Shown in pieces: positions 44,771-58,680 of a stretch of DNA of 64,000 bases (positions are counted from its first letter, which is position 1; every line of letters begins with the position of its first letter). Position numbers and translations under genes: made by a program. Origin of the DNA: Ehretia macrophylla (lineage: Eukaryota > Streptophyta > Magnoliopsida > Boraginales > Ehretiaceae); assembly GCA_037974665.1 (NCBI GenBank), contig CM075765.1:15929501-15993500 (forward strand), given 5' to 3'. The notes under the pieces were generated by a model. It did no database searches, was not told the origin of the DNA, and was given only the letters and a program-made list of their open reading frames with translations.

Positions 44771-46279
44771 TTCTCCTTGCCAGTGATTAGCCAATACATA
44801 AACTAACTAGATAAGTTTTACAATATGAACCCTAGATAGAATCTCTTGAAGTAAACTAAATGAAGTTGGGCATGTCTCTTTGATTCCTATAATTTGAGAC
44901 CAATCTGCATCTACAAATTGCTCCCACAAGATCTCTGACAGAAGAGCTTAAACCATTGATAGAAATTGGACTTGCCATCATTGTCCACGAAGAATATTAT
45001 TCCATATTTGGGCCTTATTTCTCACTCATTTCTCCTCCATTTCTTTTTATTTTTTTACTTGCACCATTCTTAATCTAAATAGATTATCGATTATAAATTT
45101 GAACTACTACTAGTATTAACAATGTAGTTATCGTGCTCATTGTAAACGCTAGATTTAATAGTGATACTACTATATACTTATCACTATAGAAATGATAGTT
45201 AACATTAACATTTAAGCTTTAATGGCCGAAATTAAAGGGACAAATGCTATATAAACAAATTCCTATAGACTGTGTAGAGCCCAATATATATTTAACAGGC
45301 CAGACTCAGCTAAAAAAAAAAAGATGACTTTGCCATATGTCTTCACTATGATCCAGACGACATTGGATACATATTGGGCTTCTGGTTAACAGTTGCACAG
45401 GCTGCATTTTTTGCAACTGTAAATGTTTCTAATTTTTTATTTTTTATTTTTGTAAATTAAAAATGTTGCTAAATTTACCTTCACTCAATTTTTCTTCAGA
45501 TTCTGATGTTCTTGTCAACAATTTTTCCTTCACTATGATTTTAGATGTGTTATATAAAATGTCTCGGATTGGTTCGAGAAGTGAGTCGTTGATTAGTGAG
45601 TATTGCGAGTTCAAATATAACAATTTAACTTAATTATTTTAGGTTAATTGATTTCGAGAAGACCCAAATCACTCACTTTTACAGGACTAGATGTTCTCCT
45701 TTAAGGACAATCGTATGCTAACGTTTAATAGAAGAATCTGAATTAATAAGAAATGAAAAGTTGTGAGGCATATTGTAGGATACATAATAAGAGAGTAATA
45801 TGTAAGTTTGTTCGATGGCTTAAGTGATAAATTAGGTTTATCATTGTGGGTTGTAGTTACAATTTGCCCTAGTACAGTTATTTTTAAACTTATAATATGA
45901 GTTTCGTCTATGAGTTTAAAGTTTTAAGTCTAATATGTGATAAAATAGTATCAGAGCGCGTATAATTTGAATGTACAGGAACTATGTTGTGCAACACAAA
46001 TTGCTAGATGTATTGACTTGTGGATTGTGTTCGTTCTGCTGACAATTATGCCAGATTCTTAGTTAAAGGTGATTGTGATGCTTTACATTAATGAGAGACA
46101 TGATGAAAGTATAGTTTATAAATTAGTCTTGTAAACTTAAATAGTCACTTTGATTAACCATTTTAGATTACTAAAATTGGGCTTAGAACAATTTTCGTCA
46201 GGCCTATGATAAGGTTTTGCTTGTCGGTCTAAAGTATATTGGGCCTGGAGTGGAGTAAATTTTGCCATAAAGATCTAAC

Positions 46280-46280
<1 letters not shown>
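44771..46280. other. AT-rich intergenic sequence, nothing recognised
   Basis: No coding or RNA gene is seen. No terminal repeats or target-site duplications were found. Confidence 0.45.
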
Positions 46281-46312
<32 letters not shown>

Positions 46313-46313
46313 T
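46281..46313. repeat. (TTA)n microsatellite
   Basis: About eleven TTA units in a row. Confidence 0.95.
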
Positions 46314-49300
46314 TGTGGGAGTCATAAAGATTTAATTAATGTAAAAGAAAGAAAAAGAAAACAAGGCTGGACAAGTCATCCTCCCGACCATTTAGATTAT
46401 AGATCTGCTCGGTTTAACTTTTAAACACTTTTAATCTATTTACTATATTTTGTAAATAATTTTTAGATAAAGTCAAAGTTAAAAATACTAAAAATTAAGA
46501 AGTTCTAAGTTAGAGCTTTCGAAAAAGGCTTTCGTGAAATTGTATTTTTTTTTCCCCTAAAAAGTACGCCTTTATAGTTTTGGAAGCACAACATTACTAT
46601 CAAAATTTTTGAGAATCCACACATGTTTGGCTTCAAGGAATGTACCAATAGTGTTTATGACATGATAATATCAAACAATTAACGGTTTCTATTTTACAAT
46701 ACTTCTAACTAAAATTTTACTGCTACAAACTCAAAAGCCCAATAACTGAAATTTCACAATTACACGAAACATAGCTAAAACTATATATGCCTTGCTTAAA
46801 ATGGGTCTATGGAACCAAAAACTCGAAGTTGGATTTGATATGAAAAAGATCGACTAAAACAATGGCCCATAGCCTTGCCTGTCGTCCTATACCATTCTTT
46901 TGTCTGTTTGTGATGATTTTTTTTTTAATTATTATTCAAAGGATGTCTAATTTATTTTATATTATTTAAAATGTTACAAATAAAATTTAATTTCTAGATC
47001 TTTTCACATCAAAAGAAAAAATATATATAAAAGAATACAATTAGAATAAGTTTATCAAAATTTTTTTCAATAAGTATAAATTAATGTTAGTCTTTCACGT
47101 ATTAATAAAATTTATATATATAAATTTTATAATTCATGTGATAGATTGACTCATAAATATGAACTGATACAATTAATAATACTCTTACTATGTAAAAGGT
47201 TGTGGGACCACTACTATGATGAACCCTAATCCTGTCTCCTGCAAAGATTTAAAAATAAAATAAAAGAAGTTAGCAGAGCAGTGTGATGAGCGTGAGAGAA
47301 TCTTAATTTAATACAAAGCTCTCAAATGCTAACAAAGTTTGGAGTATTATGGTAACAATTATTAATGCCCAGAGACAGAAAGCGCACGTGCGTGTTCCCG
47401 GAATTATCGAGATATTTGAGGAGTCAAAAGATGCTGGGCACGTGACTTTCCAGTCAAAGGTCAAAAGGGGTTGTGGTGTGATTGCTTTGCACGAGTTGAT
47501 GGGCCGTAAAGATTTTTCTACTAATTATTAATTATTAAAGAAAAAGCAATTTTAGGCCTTAGCAGCTAGGATAAGAACGATGATAAGGAGGGGATTTTTT
47601 TTTTGTTTTTATTTTTTTGTTTTTGCTGGCGACGAGAATTCTTCTCGGATAGTTTTTTAAATTCATATTAAATATGTTAAATTTTAAGATACATGATATC
47701 ACTTGAAGGAAGTATAACTCTAAGTTAGTCAAATATAAGACGTAAGAGGATTGGAAGGTACAGATTAATTCATAACGTTATTATATTATAGACGATATTC
47801 AACGGTTGTAAACTAATAAAGAAATTATGATGAGATATTGACAGTTTACAACTATAGATTGCGCTCATAAACTAATAATGTTATGAACGGTTCTTACTCT
47901 ACTAAGACTAACCAAAATAAAATTAGCTAATTTATTATCTGATTTGAATTCAAAATTTAAACAAATCTTCTACCCACGAGTCAAACGCTCTACTATCAAA
48001 GTTTGCTTTGAGGTTAAGGTGGGGATATTTTGAACTCACTTTTTTTTTTTTTTTTTTAATTTGGTATAGTTAGGCCGATGGGAATGATAAATATTAATCA
48101 TGGTTTGCATGTTACTGATAATTTTTTCTTTCCTATGTTGATACATTTCTTCCACATGGAGTACTATAAATGGCCATGGCTAAAGTTGCAACTAGATATG
48201 ATCTTTTAGCTTCTAGGTTGCGTTCAGACATTCTTAGATTTGTTTAATGGAATTTGGATTTTGCATAATATGGCCATATGGGGCTTAATTAATTTGGAAA
48301 TTTTGCGAGGAAAACAGTGATAGAATCGTTGGTGAGTCTATCCCTGCACCAATAATTGAACTTTTTTTTTTATTTAAAGAAATTTTAAAGTATTTTACAT
48401 CATATAAGATATTTACACACAAGAACAGACTCAAGACCGCTTATATTTAAAGTAAAAATTATATTACTAGATTAAATGGCCAATAGTAATAATTAAACTT
48501 TTGCTTATTTTGTAACATATGCCTTGATATTGTTATGAAAAATGACAAGCAATAGCAACAGAAAACGGAAAGAAAATAAGAAACACACAGATTTAACGTG
48601 AAAAATCCTTGACCGAAAAATAAATTTTCACCAAACGGGGAGCACCACGAGCTTTTTGGGTTGGGCCAAAAAAGAATTCGGGTCACCAACTCTAACATAA
48701 CTCCAAGCGTAATTTCGTTAAAAATTAGATGGAATAAGAGTTAAGGATTAACGTGGTCTCACTAACTAGTATAATTTTAATAATTAAGATGATTATTTTA
48801 AAAGATAAGATACGAATTTATCATCTTAGTAATATAGTTCGAGAATAAACCAAAAGGTGGATCTACCCCAATCTTTAATTCAATGAGTAACTTATTTTTT
48901 TAATTTTCGTTAGTACATATTTTTAACTTGGAAATGCAATTCAATTATTTAAACCATAAAATTCTTCGTCAAATCAAATTATGTAGTACTTATTCTGTAT
49001 CTTTTCAAAAACATTAATAGTAAACTACTTAAAAAATTTGATTATAGTACATCAAAGTTGTTGAATACTAAAATAAGTACTCTTACATCAAGAAGGCCGA
49101 AATTTTTGAAAAATGAGAAGATCATTGTTCGCAACTTCATCAATGTAGACATGCATGATACATTTGACCCAAAAGGTGAAAAGAAATAAAAAGGAAATTA
49201 AAAAAAGGAATGAACGCATGCATGTAGTTACGTGTTATGAAGGTATGTATTTCTTTAATTCAACCGCTCTTGCTTTTTTTCTTCTTTTTTGTTAAAGTAG

Positions 49301-49543
49301 AACAAAAGTGAAAATCGTACACTACTACTTTTTTTTTTTATCTATTGCAATATTGAAAAATATTTAAAATTATTACAAAATATTAAAAATATTTACAAAT
49401 AACTTTAATCGTTGTTCCTTGCAAATTCTCTAACTATTACAACCGTCTTTTTAAATAATAAGCAATATTTTAAAACTATTTTCAGAAAGTCATTTTATAA
49501 GAATTATTTGCAAAAATTTAATAGAAAAATTTTAGTTTATCAC
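46314..49543. other. AT-rich intergenic sequence with one GC-richer island
   Basis: No gene is supported. The stretch 47375-47510 is less AT-rich and holds two G-boxes (listed separately); the 60-codon ORF 47349-47531 there has no recognised domain. AAACACACAGATTTAACGTG near 48580 is typical of dispersed retrotransposon remnants in plants. Confidence 0.4.
47380..47480. promoter_or_regulatory. Cluster of G-box and W-box-like motifs
   Basis: CACGTG occurs at 47385-47390 and 47439-47444. AGTCAAA occurs at about 47422 and 47452 and GGTCAAA at 47459, reverse complements of the TTTGAC(T/C) W-box core. The cluster is denser than its AT-rich surroundings would give by chance, but no nearby gene is recognised, so a regulatory role is speculative. 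Confidence 0.3.
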
Positions 49544-49551
49544 AATAAGAC

Positions 49552-50464
49552 TAGGGATGGCAATGGGGACATGGATTGCGAGTACCCGTCCCACCCCAGC
49601 CCCAAATGGGGCGGGGATTAAGGCGAGAAATGGATAATAGGGTGGGGGATGGAGATCAACTTTTAATCCCCGCGCGGGGGCGGGGCGAGGTGCGGGAATA
49701 AGTATTTCCCGCCCCGCATATATAGATAGTTATTTTTATTATTTTAGTATTATATATGTATTAAAATTATACATATAAAAGTATAAAAAATAACATTAAG
49801 CAAAGTATTATAAAATGGAGAAGAAAAATTAGATTATTTGAAAGGATTTTATAATTATTCTTAAAATCATTGTATGCCGTAACTTGAAATTGGCTATCAT
49901 TTGACATAAATACCTCAATTTTATTATTGTTCATAGTGAATTAAGAGATTTGTTAATTATTTCAGTTGCACTTCAAAAAGTTTCAAATAATATAACTAAA
50001 TATGAATTTTAAAGAATTGCAACTAATATTATATGTGACATGTGATAAGAAAAAAAATTATAATAATCAATGCAATTTCACTAGCACAAAGAAATGTTCT
50101 TTTTCAATTAGAGTTCTCATACGCAATAGTTAAGTCAAAATTTATTTTAAATATTTGGGACTCAATTACTATAATATTAGTTTTACTATTTAATTGCAAG
50201 AATAATTAATATTAGACTTTATTTAAGATCTATATTTATATTTATCATTAGTATAACTTTAATTTATATTTTGAAGTTGCATGATTTAAATTAATTATAA
50301 TTCTTAAGGTTTAAAAAGAATAATAAAAACTCCGCGGGTAATTCCCATTCCCCACGGGGATTCGGGGGCGGGGGATGAGGGAGCTTTTTGAGTGGCTGGG
50401 CGGGGCATGGGGATAGCTCCCCCTGCCTCTACCCCGCCCCTACCCCGCCCCATTGCCATTCCTA
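49552..50464. mobile_element. hAT-like nonautonomous element with 8-bp target-site duplication
   Basis: The left end TAGGGATGGCAATGGGG and the right end (reverse complement TAGGAATGGCAATGGGG) continue into GC-rich subterminal repeats (GGCGGGG / CCCCGCC). AATAAGAC flanks both ends (49544-49551, 50465-50472). An 8-bp duplication is the hAT signature. The AT-rich interior has no coding capacity. Confidence 0.88.
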
Positions 50465-50472
50465 AATAAGAC

Positions 50473-53400
50473 ACCTATTTTGCAACGGTTTTTATTTTAT
50501 TTTTTTTATGATTTTTTTTTAATTTTTCAATTAAAATGTTATAAAAATATAAACAATGATAGTCTAAACATATTATTTTCGATCATTTCACTCGAGTATT
50601 GGATGTAATTGCTCTTGCTTTATTTATAGTATTTCACACACCTTTACTCTAGTACACCACGTGTGATGTCACATGCCGTTTAACAAGGGCATTGAAGCAT
50701 GCAAGGGTAGGCTAGCTAGTCAGCAAAAGATATATATAGCAACTTGGTTCAATGCGCAGATGAACGCAAAAGTTGCAACTTGGTCCGGCATGGTCGGCTT
50801 TGATTTTCCAAAACCGAGAAGTCTAGAGGGCATGAATAGTTATTTATTTATTTATTTATTTTTACATATAGTGAAATCTTTCCTCGAATGAGGTCCCTGC
50901 TCCTGCAAATTAGGTTAACTTTGGTTAAATTTTTATTATCATCTATTGCGTGTGTTCACAACCATGATGGTAATAAGATAATAATTGCCATTGTTTAGTA
51001 CAGCTAGCTTACCAACTGTTCATTTAACATTAAACTCATTACATTGAATAATGACTTAAGGAGGATTCAGTTTCACATGCCCTTACGGGTTAGAGTATTT
51101 GGTAGCGTCTCGTTGTAATCAAAAGTTTCGAGTTAAGACTTATATCATTTTATCATAAATATATTCTGGCATTTCACTAACTTAAAATATGCATAAAAAT
51201 ATGTTGTTATATTATCAAGAGATTTATAGTCGTAAGTTCTATATGATATAGTCCTAACTGTGAATTCCTAATCATAAAAATGAAAAAAGATTTAGTTTTG
51301 CATGAATTTTTTTTTTTTTTGTTAAATGTCCAAGTAAACCCTAATACTTGAGAATGGAACCTAATATATCTATAAATTTAATTCATTAATGAGATGTGAT
51401 ATTAACTATAATTTTCTTATTGTTTTGTAAAAATAACTATTGTATTTAATCCTCTCACTGTATTAGTACATTTGATAACCTCTCTCAGTGTCTGAATACA
51501 CTTGGTGACCATTGGATACTTACTCCACCCATGATCACCACCCAACAAAGACTACATTGGCTAATCACTAAATCTAGCAAAGAGAAGCCAGTTTGGTGGT
51601 TGCCAGAGAATAGAATATAATAGTCAACACAGACAACAATATTAGAATTTAAAAAATTCAGATTTTTTTCTTTATGCTAAGTTAGAAGTTCACTTTAAAT
51701 AGAATAATATTAAATTTATCCGAAGAATATTAAACGAGCTCTTTGTACAGGGATACACCCTAACACATGAATTTTGATTATTTTAGTTTATCAGCAACAT
51801 GGTAATTAACCTTCTAGCATCCATAAGGCTGTAAAATAATTACGGTCACCGAATTACAACTAAGCTTGGCTAGTTTAATTAACTGTTATAAAACCGTAAT
51901 TAAATATCATTTAACACGTTTAGAGCTTTAATTATGTTCTCATAAACGACAGCCAACAAGTATGATAGATATATCACGTGAATGAACTACATATCTAAGT
52001 TGTTCCAATTTGACTTATGATCAACTCAATTAGATTTCTATTATTACTCATCCAGATAATTAATATTATATTCATGAATATATATATGGATTTTAACTTG
52101 CTTCAACATCTCATTCTCTATTGATCTTATTCCAAGTCTTGAGGAGAAAAACTAAATTTTGTTACTCATTATGTCACATTTTGAGCTTAGTTCTTTTCAT
52201 TTACGATAATATGAACGTAAATTCCGCGCTTTTTTTTTTTTTGCTAAGTAAGCGTAAGTTTTGCTTTGTTAAAGCAAATAATTCATTTTCTTTTGTCCAA
52301 ATTGATACCGTACTTGAACAAGAGCACCTAGCCCCTTTCAATTCAAATTAACAACAAACAAAACCATGCTAACTTGACTATGTTAAAGAATTTCGAACCT
52401 TGGCAAAACAACATATATTGGAAAATCAAATTTTAATTAAGCCATAACCTTGTTTTAATACTATCCGATTCCTAAACCTATTTTAATTTCGATTACATTA
52501 ATTTGTCAAATTAAATAAAATTAATTTGTTAAGCTTTGCGGGTCAAAATTTTGTCACTTAATTCGTCACTAACAAAAAGTGTAAATTGCAAAAAATACTA
52601 GTCACAAGCCCAACAAAATTAAATTACTTGCTTTTACGTACCCTTTTTCATCAGAAAATTCAAACACATGATTCCTTGAGACCATGTTTAATCTTTGGAC
52701 TCATTAAGCATCTTGTTAAAAAAAAAATACTCAGGTTCCTATGTAGTCAATTACTCAATTTAAATGTTAATTAATGCAAGAGTTTAAAACATGAATTGGT
52801 TTCAGAAAAGTAAGACTTTTAATGGATCATATATCTTGAAATATTTCAAACGACAATTAGTAGCAAGATATTTAGTTAGAAAATGATACATATGTAATTG
52901 GAATATTAGGAAGCAGTCCTTATTCGACTTCCAACTACGAGTATTGAAGAGGAATCCAAAAATAAATTTGACTTGATAGATAGCTTGAATAGTGTGAACC
53001 ACATGCGGAGAGACTTGTATGTACGATCTTTTAAATTATCGATCTAGTATTAAATATTATTTTTTTCTGTTGGGCAAAATGCCTAATATTCACGATTTTT
53101 TTCTCTTTGAAAAAGTGATTTAATTTGTCTAAAAAGAAATATTTTACAAGATGCCTAAGAATTCCCTCTTATACAAAAGGAGATGGAAATTTTTATCATG
53201 AGAAATAGTAGAAAATGAGAATGCAAAATTCAAAAACAGTCAAAGAAGGTCTTTAAAGTATAGGAGAGAAAGATTGGAAAGGATTTGGTCAGTCTGAAAA
53301 ACACAACGAGAGGCCACGTCCGTTTGCGAAATCAAGTGGGTCCCACACCCCCCCCCCCCCCCCAACCCCACCCCACCCTATCATACAAACAAATAACACC

Positions 53401-54872
53401 GCAGTTCCAACAAATTAACAATGCCTACGTGCACATTCACACCCCTCCCACCCACATGCCTTGACCCTTCCTTTGCGTCCAAAACTTTCATTCTCCTACG
53501 GATGACGACAACCCAAAGGGCAAAGAGTCATTTTCGACATCCATTACTTTGTTAACGATTAGTCTAGCGGTGAAATATTTGAGATAAAAATTAAAAAAAA
53601 TTATTAGCATTTTGAATGCGAAGCAATTAAAAATTCAATTTTTTGGGGTATATTTTTATCTAATTAACTTAAATTAGGCCTCTTTTAACGTGATCATTGG
53701 AATGGCAAAATTTGGTCTCGCCCTAGGCCACATATTTTCTAAGAGTGAACTCAATTTGAACTAACTTGAATCTGTTCAATAATAGGTCCAATTTATACTA
53801 CAAGTTACGATACTCTTATAAATAATCAAGTTAAGAAAAATCTAAGACGATATGACCTTCACCCTCTCCACCCCTTAAAACATCATCACTTTTATTTTCT
53901 TCACGGTCTCCACCGTAATAGAAATTGCGCCATCAATGGTCTCCACCTTTTTTGAGCCCTCCAACCCCGGATATGTACAATTTTTTAATAATCCATCAAA
54001 AAATAAAGAGATCTCAAAATTTCAGACCCAAATTTCTAATTATAGATTGTAAAGATTTATAATCATATACCTTAAAATTTAATAAATTTAAAAAACTTCT
54101 CAAAGAGAATTTCACATCACGGAAAAAAATCCAATTTTGGTTATTGTTTTAGAACATGCATGCTTTAGATAAAGTATGTGTTGCATGATTTGTTAACGCT
54201 CAATAGATTGCTCAAAAGATACCTAGATTGGGAATTGAATCAAAACTGACATTATGTGATTTGTTTGAGATTTTTTTTTTTTTTTTTGTCATAATTTGTC
54301 TGAGATTCAAAGACTAGAATATTAGAATCCTAATATTATTATCACCACATGAATGGCTTTGCGTCATCTACTGCAAAAGATGATCAACCTATGCATTTAG
54401 ATAAAGTTAAGATTTCGACCGAAATACAAAGAAAAAGGGATGAAGATAACCTTTCATGACCACTTGTTTAAGTTAGCACGTCTTCATTCTCGTTTGATGC
54501 ACTATGTGGAGGGCAGGCTAATGAATAATTTTTTTTAGAATATGTGTTTCTTTTTTTCTTTTTTTTTTTACGTTTCATTAATATCAAAAATATTTAAATC
54601 AAAATTATTGTCAAAAAACACAACAGATCCTCCTATCCAAAAATACTATTATCCATATCCCAAGCTCTACAAATGAATCTGTTGATATAACTATTTTTAA
54701 ATTTCTTACATGTATAAACACAGAGATTTATATTATTTTACCAGTGACCGTTAATTTAAAATTATTTCCCATATTTTTTGTGATTTTTACTTTTATAATT
54801 TTAATTGAAACAAAAATTTAATTCTCCCATTTCCCTTCCTTTATAATTAAATTCTCTTTTTTCTTTTATTAT
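50473..54872. other. AT-rich intergenic sequence, no gene recognised
   Basis: Short ORFs (50673-50891, 52121-52351, 52586-52774) lack domains and splice partners. A 16-C run lies at 53348-53363 within a less AT-rich island (53280-53520) that also contains CTACGTGCAC; this could be an unmethylated regulatory patch but nothing proves it. Confidence 0.4.
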
Positions 54873-54937
54873 TGTTGGAGAATTCAATTGTCCCGCATAA
54901 ATAAATTAAGACATTCAATGTCACATGTAAAGGGGCG

Positions 54938-55843
54938 TGTTGAGAATCCAATTGTTCTACATAGATAAATCAAAAATTTCTTATAAAATTCTAGGCTACT
55001 CCACTTAATACAAATTGCTTTTAGATGGAACTTACTGATTCTTAACATGATATCAAAGTTGGATCTCTGATCCAATCTTATTCATCTTCGCTTGTGTCAT
55101 TGTCTTCCACGCATATTCAATCTTCTACATGTGTTACCCATCTCAAATCAGGTCACACATGATTTCATTCTGGGCTACTCCACTTCATATCAATTGATTT
55201 TAGGATGAAACCTTAGTTATTTTAACATGGTCTCAGAGTTGGGTCTTGGTCCTTTGTTATCCATCTACGTCCGACTCATTCTTGTTTCAGGCTTTGCGCA
55301 TTAATTTACCACATCATTCATTAATTGCGTCTTCACCCTTCAACAATTGACTTTGTGCAGCGTCTTCAACCTTCAACAATTGACTTTATGTAGCTCTCAA
55401 ATCAGGTCACACATGATTTCATCCCAGGCTCCAGTTAACATCAACGCAACATTCTTTATTTTAATATTGTATCAGAGCTAGGTCTTGGTCCTTTGTTATC
55501 CATCCACGTCCAACACATTCCTGCTTCCAACTTTGTGCGTCGACTTACCACATCATTCATTAATTGCGCCTTCAGCCTTCAACAATTGACTTTGTGCAGC
55601 ATCTTCAGCCTTCAACAATTGACTTTATGCAGCTCTTCCAAATTCGTTGATTCTTCGACCACGTCAATTAGTTAATCATGTGCACATGTGAAATCAGGAC
55701 ATTCAATGTCACACGTGAAGAGAGTGTTGGAGAATCCAATTGTTCTACGTAGATAAATCAAAACATTCAAAACTGGTATATAAAATATTGAATTACTCTA
55801 CTTGACACTAAATAATTTTAAGTTAAACTCAATTATCTTAACA
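54938..55843 (+). mobile_element. TRIM-like retrotransposon, family 2, with repeated primer-site segments
   Basis: 5' LTR 54938-55047 (TGTTGAGAATCCAATTGTTC to CTTAACA), 3' LTR 55725-55843 (TGTTGGAGAATCCAATTG to CTTAACA). A primer-binding-like TGATATCAAAG follows the 5' LTR, and purine-rich GTGAAGAGAG precedes the 3' LTR. The interior repeats the segment TGGTCTCAGAG / TTGTATCAGAG followed by TTGGTCCTTTGTTATCCATC at about 55230 and 55466, and TTCAACAATTGACTTT several times. A further partial copy (54873-54937) ends in AAGGGGCG and joins the 5' LTR directly. There is no coding capacity. Confidence 0.7.
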
Positions 55844-57430
55844 ATTATCTTTACCCTAGTGCCTCAAAACAAGCCCCAAGTGATTTTTACAGACTAAAAA
55901 AAGGAAAACCTTCCATCCACCCACTTCAAATATAACTTAAATGTGTTTATAAAATATAAAGTCACCAAATTTGATTGTTGTTAGCTAACATATTGAGTAT
56001 ATATATGATGAAATTTCATTATCCATGATTGCATTCTACTATTTGATTGTAGCAATTTTAGTAGTTAAATCAGAATTGAACATGAGAGTTTTTTTTTCTT
56101 CATCCGACTCCCATCCAATTAAAAAAGACTTTTTGATGGTCTGCATTTTACTATTTGAGTATAGCAATTTTAGTAGTTAAAGAAAATATATCCTAAAATT
56201 GTGGTATGATGGAGTGATCCCTAATGTTCCCTAATTGTAAAACAAACTTACTCATAAAAAGGGGAGGACTTGTTGGCACTTTCATGAAATCTACACAAAC
56301 TCATATATGTTTCGAGCCAATAAGAAACAGCTTTGAATCGTGTAAATAGTGCCCATTTCCTTTTCTCTCTGAAAGTAAAACAGATGCCTTCCTATACCAT
56401 GCAAGGTCCAACTCTTTTGTTATGGTCAGTGGAAGCATTTGCAGCCCGAAAGCAGCAGACATGTACGATTCAGTACTTAAAAAGTAGAAACAAATGCATG
56501 ATACGTATGTATGTATATAGGTATGTTTCGGAGTTTCGTGTATCTAACGACTCATATTATACGTATATTATTATGTATATATATACATGTTTTTACTTTT
56601 GATTTGATTGGGTGGCCAACGTAGAGAAGATATAAAATAATAAGTAGAAGGTGCGTAGGTGGTAGTAGTCTCGATGTGGCAACATAGGAGGGATACATGT
56701 ATGTAGGGATTCTCGCAGGTTAGTGCACATTTGCCATTGCTCCCCTTAAAAGCTGGGAGACCTCAATTTTACCAAAAAATGGAACAACTCCTCATCATCG
56801 GGGTTACTGTTTTCCTGTTTCTCGGTTATTGGTCTGCCTCTCAATATTGGATTTATCTTACAAATGTTCGTAATCTCACTTTCTCACTGTCCATGTGTTG
56901 TGGTAGAGGTTCACGGTTTGTGTCTCGAACCTAACATTTTGAAAACTTTTCACTCGATATCTTGTGACCGATTACATTTCTCTGCAGCTTTGTTATTTAC
57001 TCAGCTATTGTAGGGAAAAAATTTTGGTCCGGTTAATTGTCCTTTTTTATGACTAGGACTTCTCTTTAGGTAGCATCACATTTGATTTATCTAAAATTAC
57101 AAATTTTTTGATGTAACGGCGCATCTCATCGCATCCTTCAAATTAATTAAAGGCCACATAATATTTGTGATAAGAAAGAATAAGCTCGAACTTGTGATTT
57201 TTTGTCACGATAAATTCTTAGCCGACCATTTCATCTAATTCTTAAAGACAGGTTAATTAATAATTGTTTATTATATTAGTAGTTTAATAAGCGAATTACG
57301 AGCTGGTCCTATGTTGCTTTTTTATGAGTGAGTCACTCTTTAATCTTTATAAGGTCAGGGCACGGTATAATTACCATGGAAGACATGATCAAACCAAGTG
57401 CCACTTTATTTAGTATAGTTACTTGAAGGG

Positions 57431-57479
<49 letters not shown>

Positions 57480-58520
57480 CAAAATTCATCGTAGCCATCC
57501 CTGTGGTAAATCTAATAAACTAATTAATTATGCTCCGTGTGTTGTAATAATCTTACAATGTATGCGTACTTTTTAAAATATTGCATATAACCCCTTGCTG
57601 TAAATTAATCCTTCTAAATTAAATTTATTGTGTGTGCGTTATACACACTAACTTTTTGACTTTGGATTGTCGTATATATGACCATGACAACAAAGAGTTA
57701 TGTGCAACAATTGAGAATAGGTGGATTTGATGAGATCATTTCAATAAGGCAGAAAGAGGTAATTAACTTATGATGATAAATGTGTATTTTAAATTAGTGA
57801 CAAGATTTTATGGGATCATCTTGGTATGACATGTCGTATCTAGTTTATTAGGTAAAGAACAATGAGTTCTGCATACTAAATGAAACGGCATTATCGTAAT
57901 TTCATCTTTTCCATTTACGGAGTTAATTTTGGGAAAGAGTATATAACATTTCAAAAAATACAAGTTATAAAATTATTATGAAACCACGGTGGGGTAACTA
58001 ACTTATTTAACAAACTATTAGAGCTATTGTGTATTTTACCCTATAGAACGTACATATTTTTCATATCTATCATTGATTCTGTTCTAATAATTACAAGGAA
58101 AATATGTTTTAGAACGGTGTCTTCAATGTCACTCACTGTTGACTTCAAGAACTTTTGGAGTTCCTTCGGATTTGAAGATCATTCTTTATTTTATTTTCTA
58201 AGATCAAGGGAAGAATTAAACGTAGTGAAATTGTAATGGACTAAAGTCAAAACGAAGAAGAGTTTTATGGGGGGGGGAAAAAAGGTAGTACAATTTTTTT
58301 TTATTTTTTTCCCAACTTGACTTAATATCAACTATCAAGACTTACTATTTCTCCAACTCTCTGAGTTTATCTTTGACATTACCATCTAAATAAATTATAT
58401 AGTTAGAGTTCTTCAAAAAGTAATTTAATTTTGGGTAACTGAATGGACCCTAACTTTTGCTATTTAGAAAAGAAATTTCTAATTTCTCCCTATTTTTCAG
58501 GTATAAAGAATACAATGTGA
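55844..58520. other. AT-rich intergenic sequence with a TA microsatellite
   Basis: No gene supported; ORFs 56333-56602 and 56731-56934 have no recognised domains. (TA)n of about 20 units lies at 57437-57477. Confidence 0.45.
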
Positions 58521-58535
58521 AACGATTTTTAAAGC

Positions 58536-58669
58536 GTCACTAGGACTTTGGTCTAATCGTATGTTACTCGTTGTATATGAAAGAGTTTGTAAGTTCGAGT
58601 CTCGCTAGTTATATCTTTAATATGTGTTGTACGACCTAAGGTCTCCCTTGAAAAAAAAAACAAAAAACA
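58536..58669 (+). mobile_element. tRNA-derived SINE with 11-bp target-site duplication
   Basis: The 134-bp element has a tRNA-like head with AGTTCGAGTCTCG (58592-58604, box-B-like) and an A-rich tail (AAAAAAAAAACAAAAAACA). ATTTTTAAAGC flanks both ends exactly (58525-58535, 58670-58680). Length, pol III box B, A-tail and duplication together fit a plant SINE; box A is weak. Confidence 0.7.
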
Positions 58670-58680
58670 ATTTTTAAAGC

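Noticed and set aside
44406..44786. 126-codon plus-strand ORF
   Set aside because: Built from internal repeats and the end of a PIF-like MITE.
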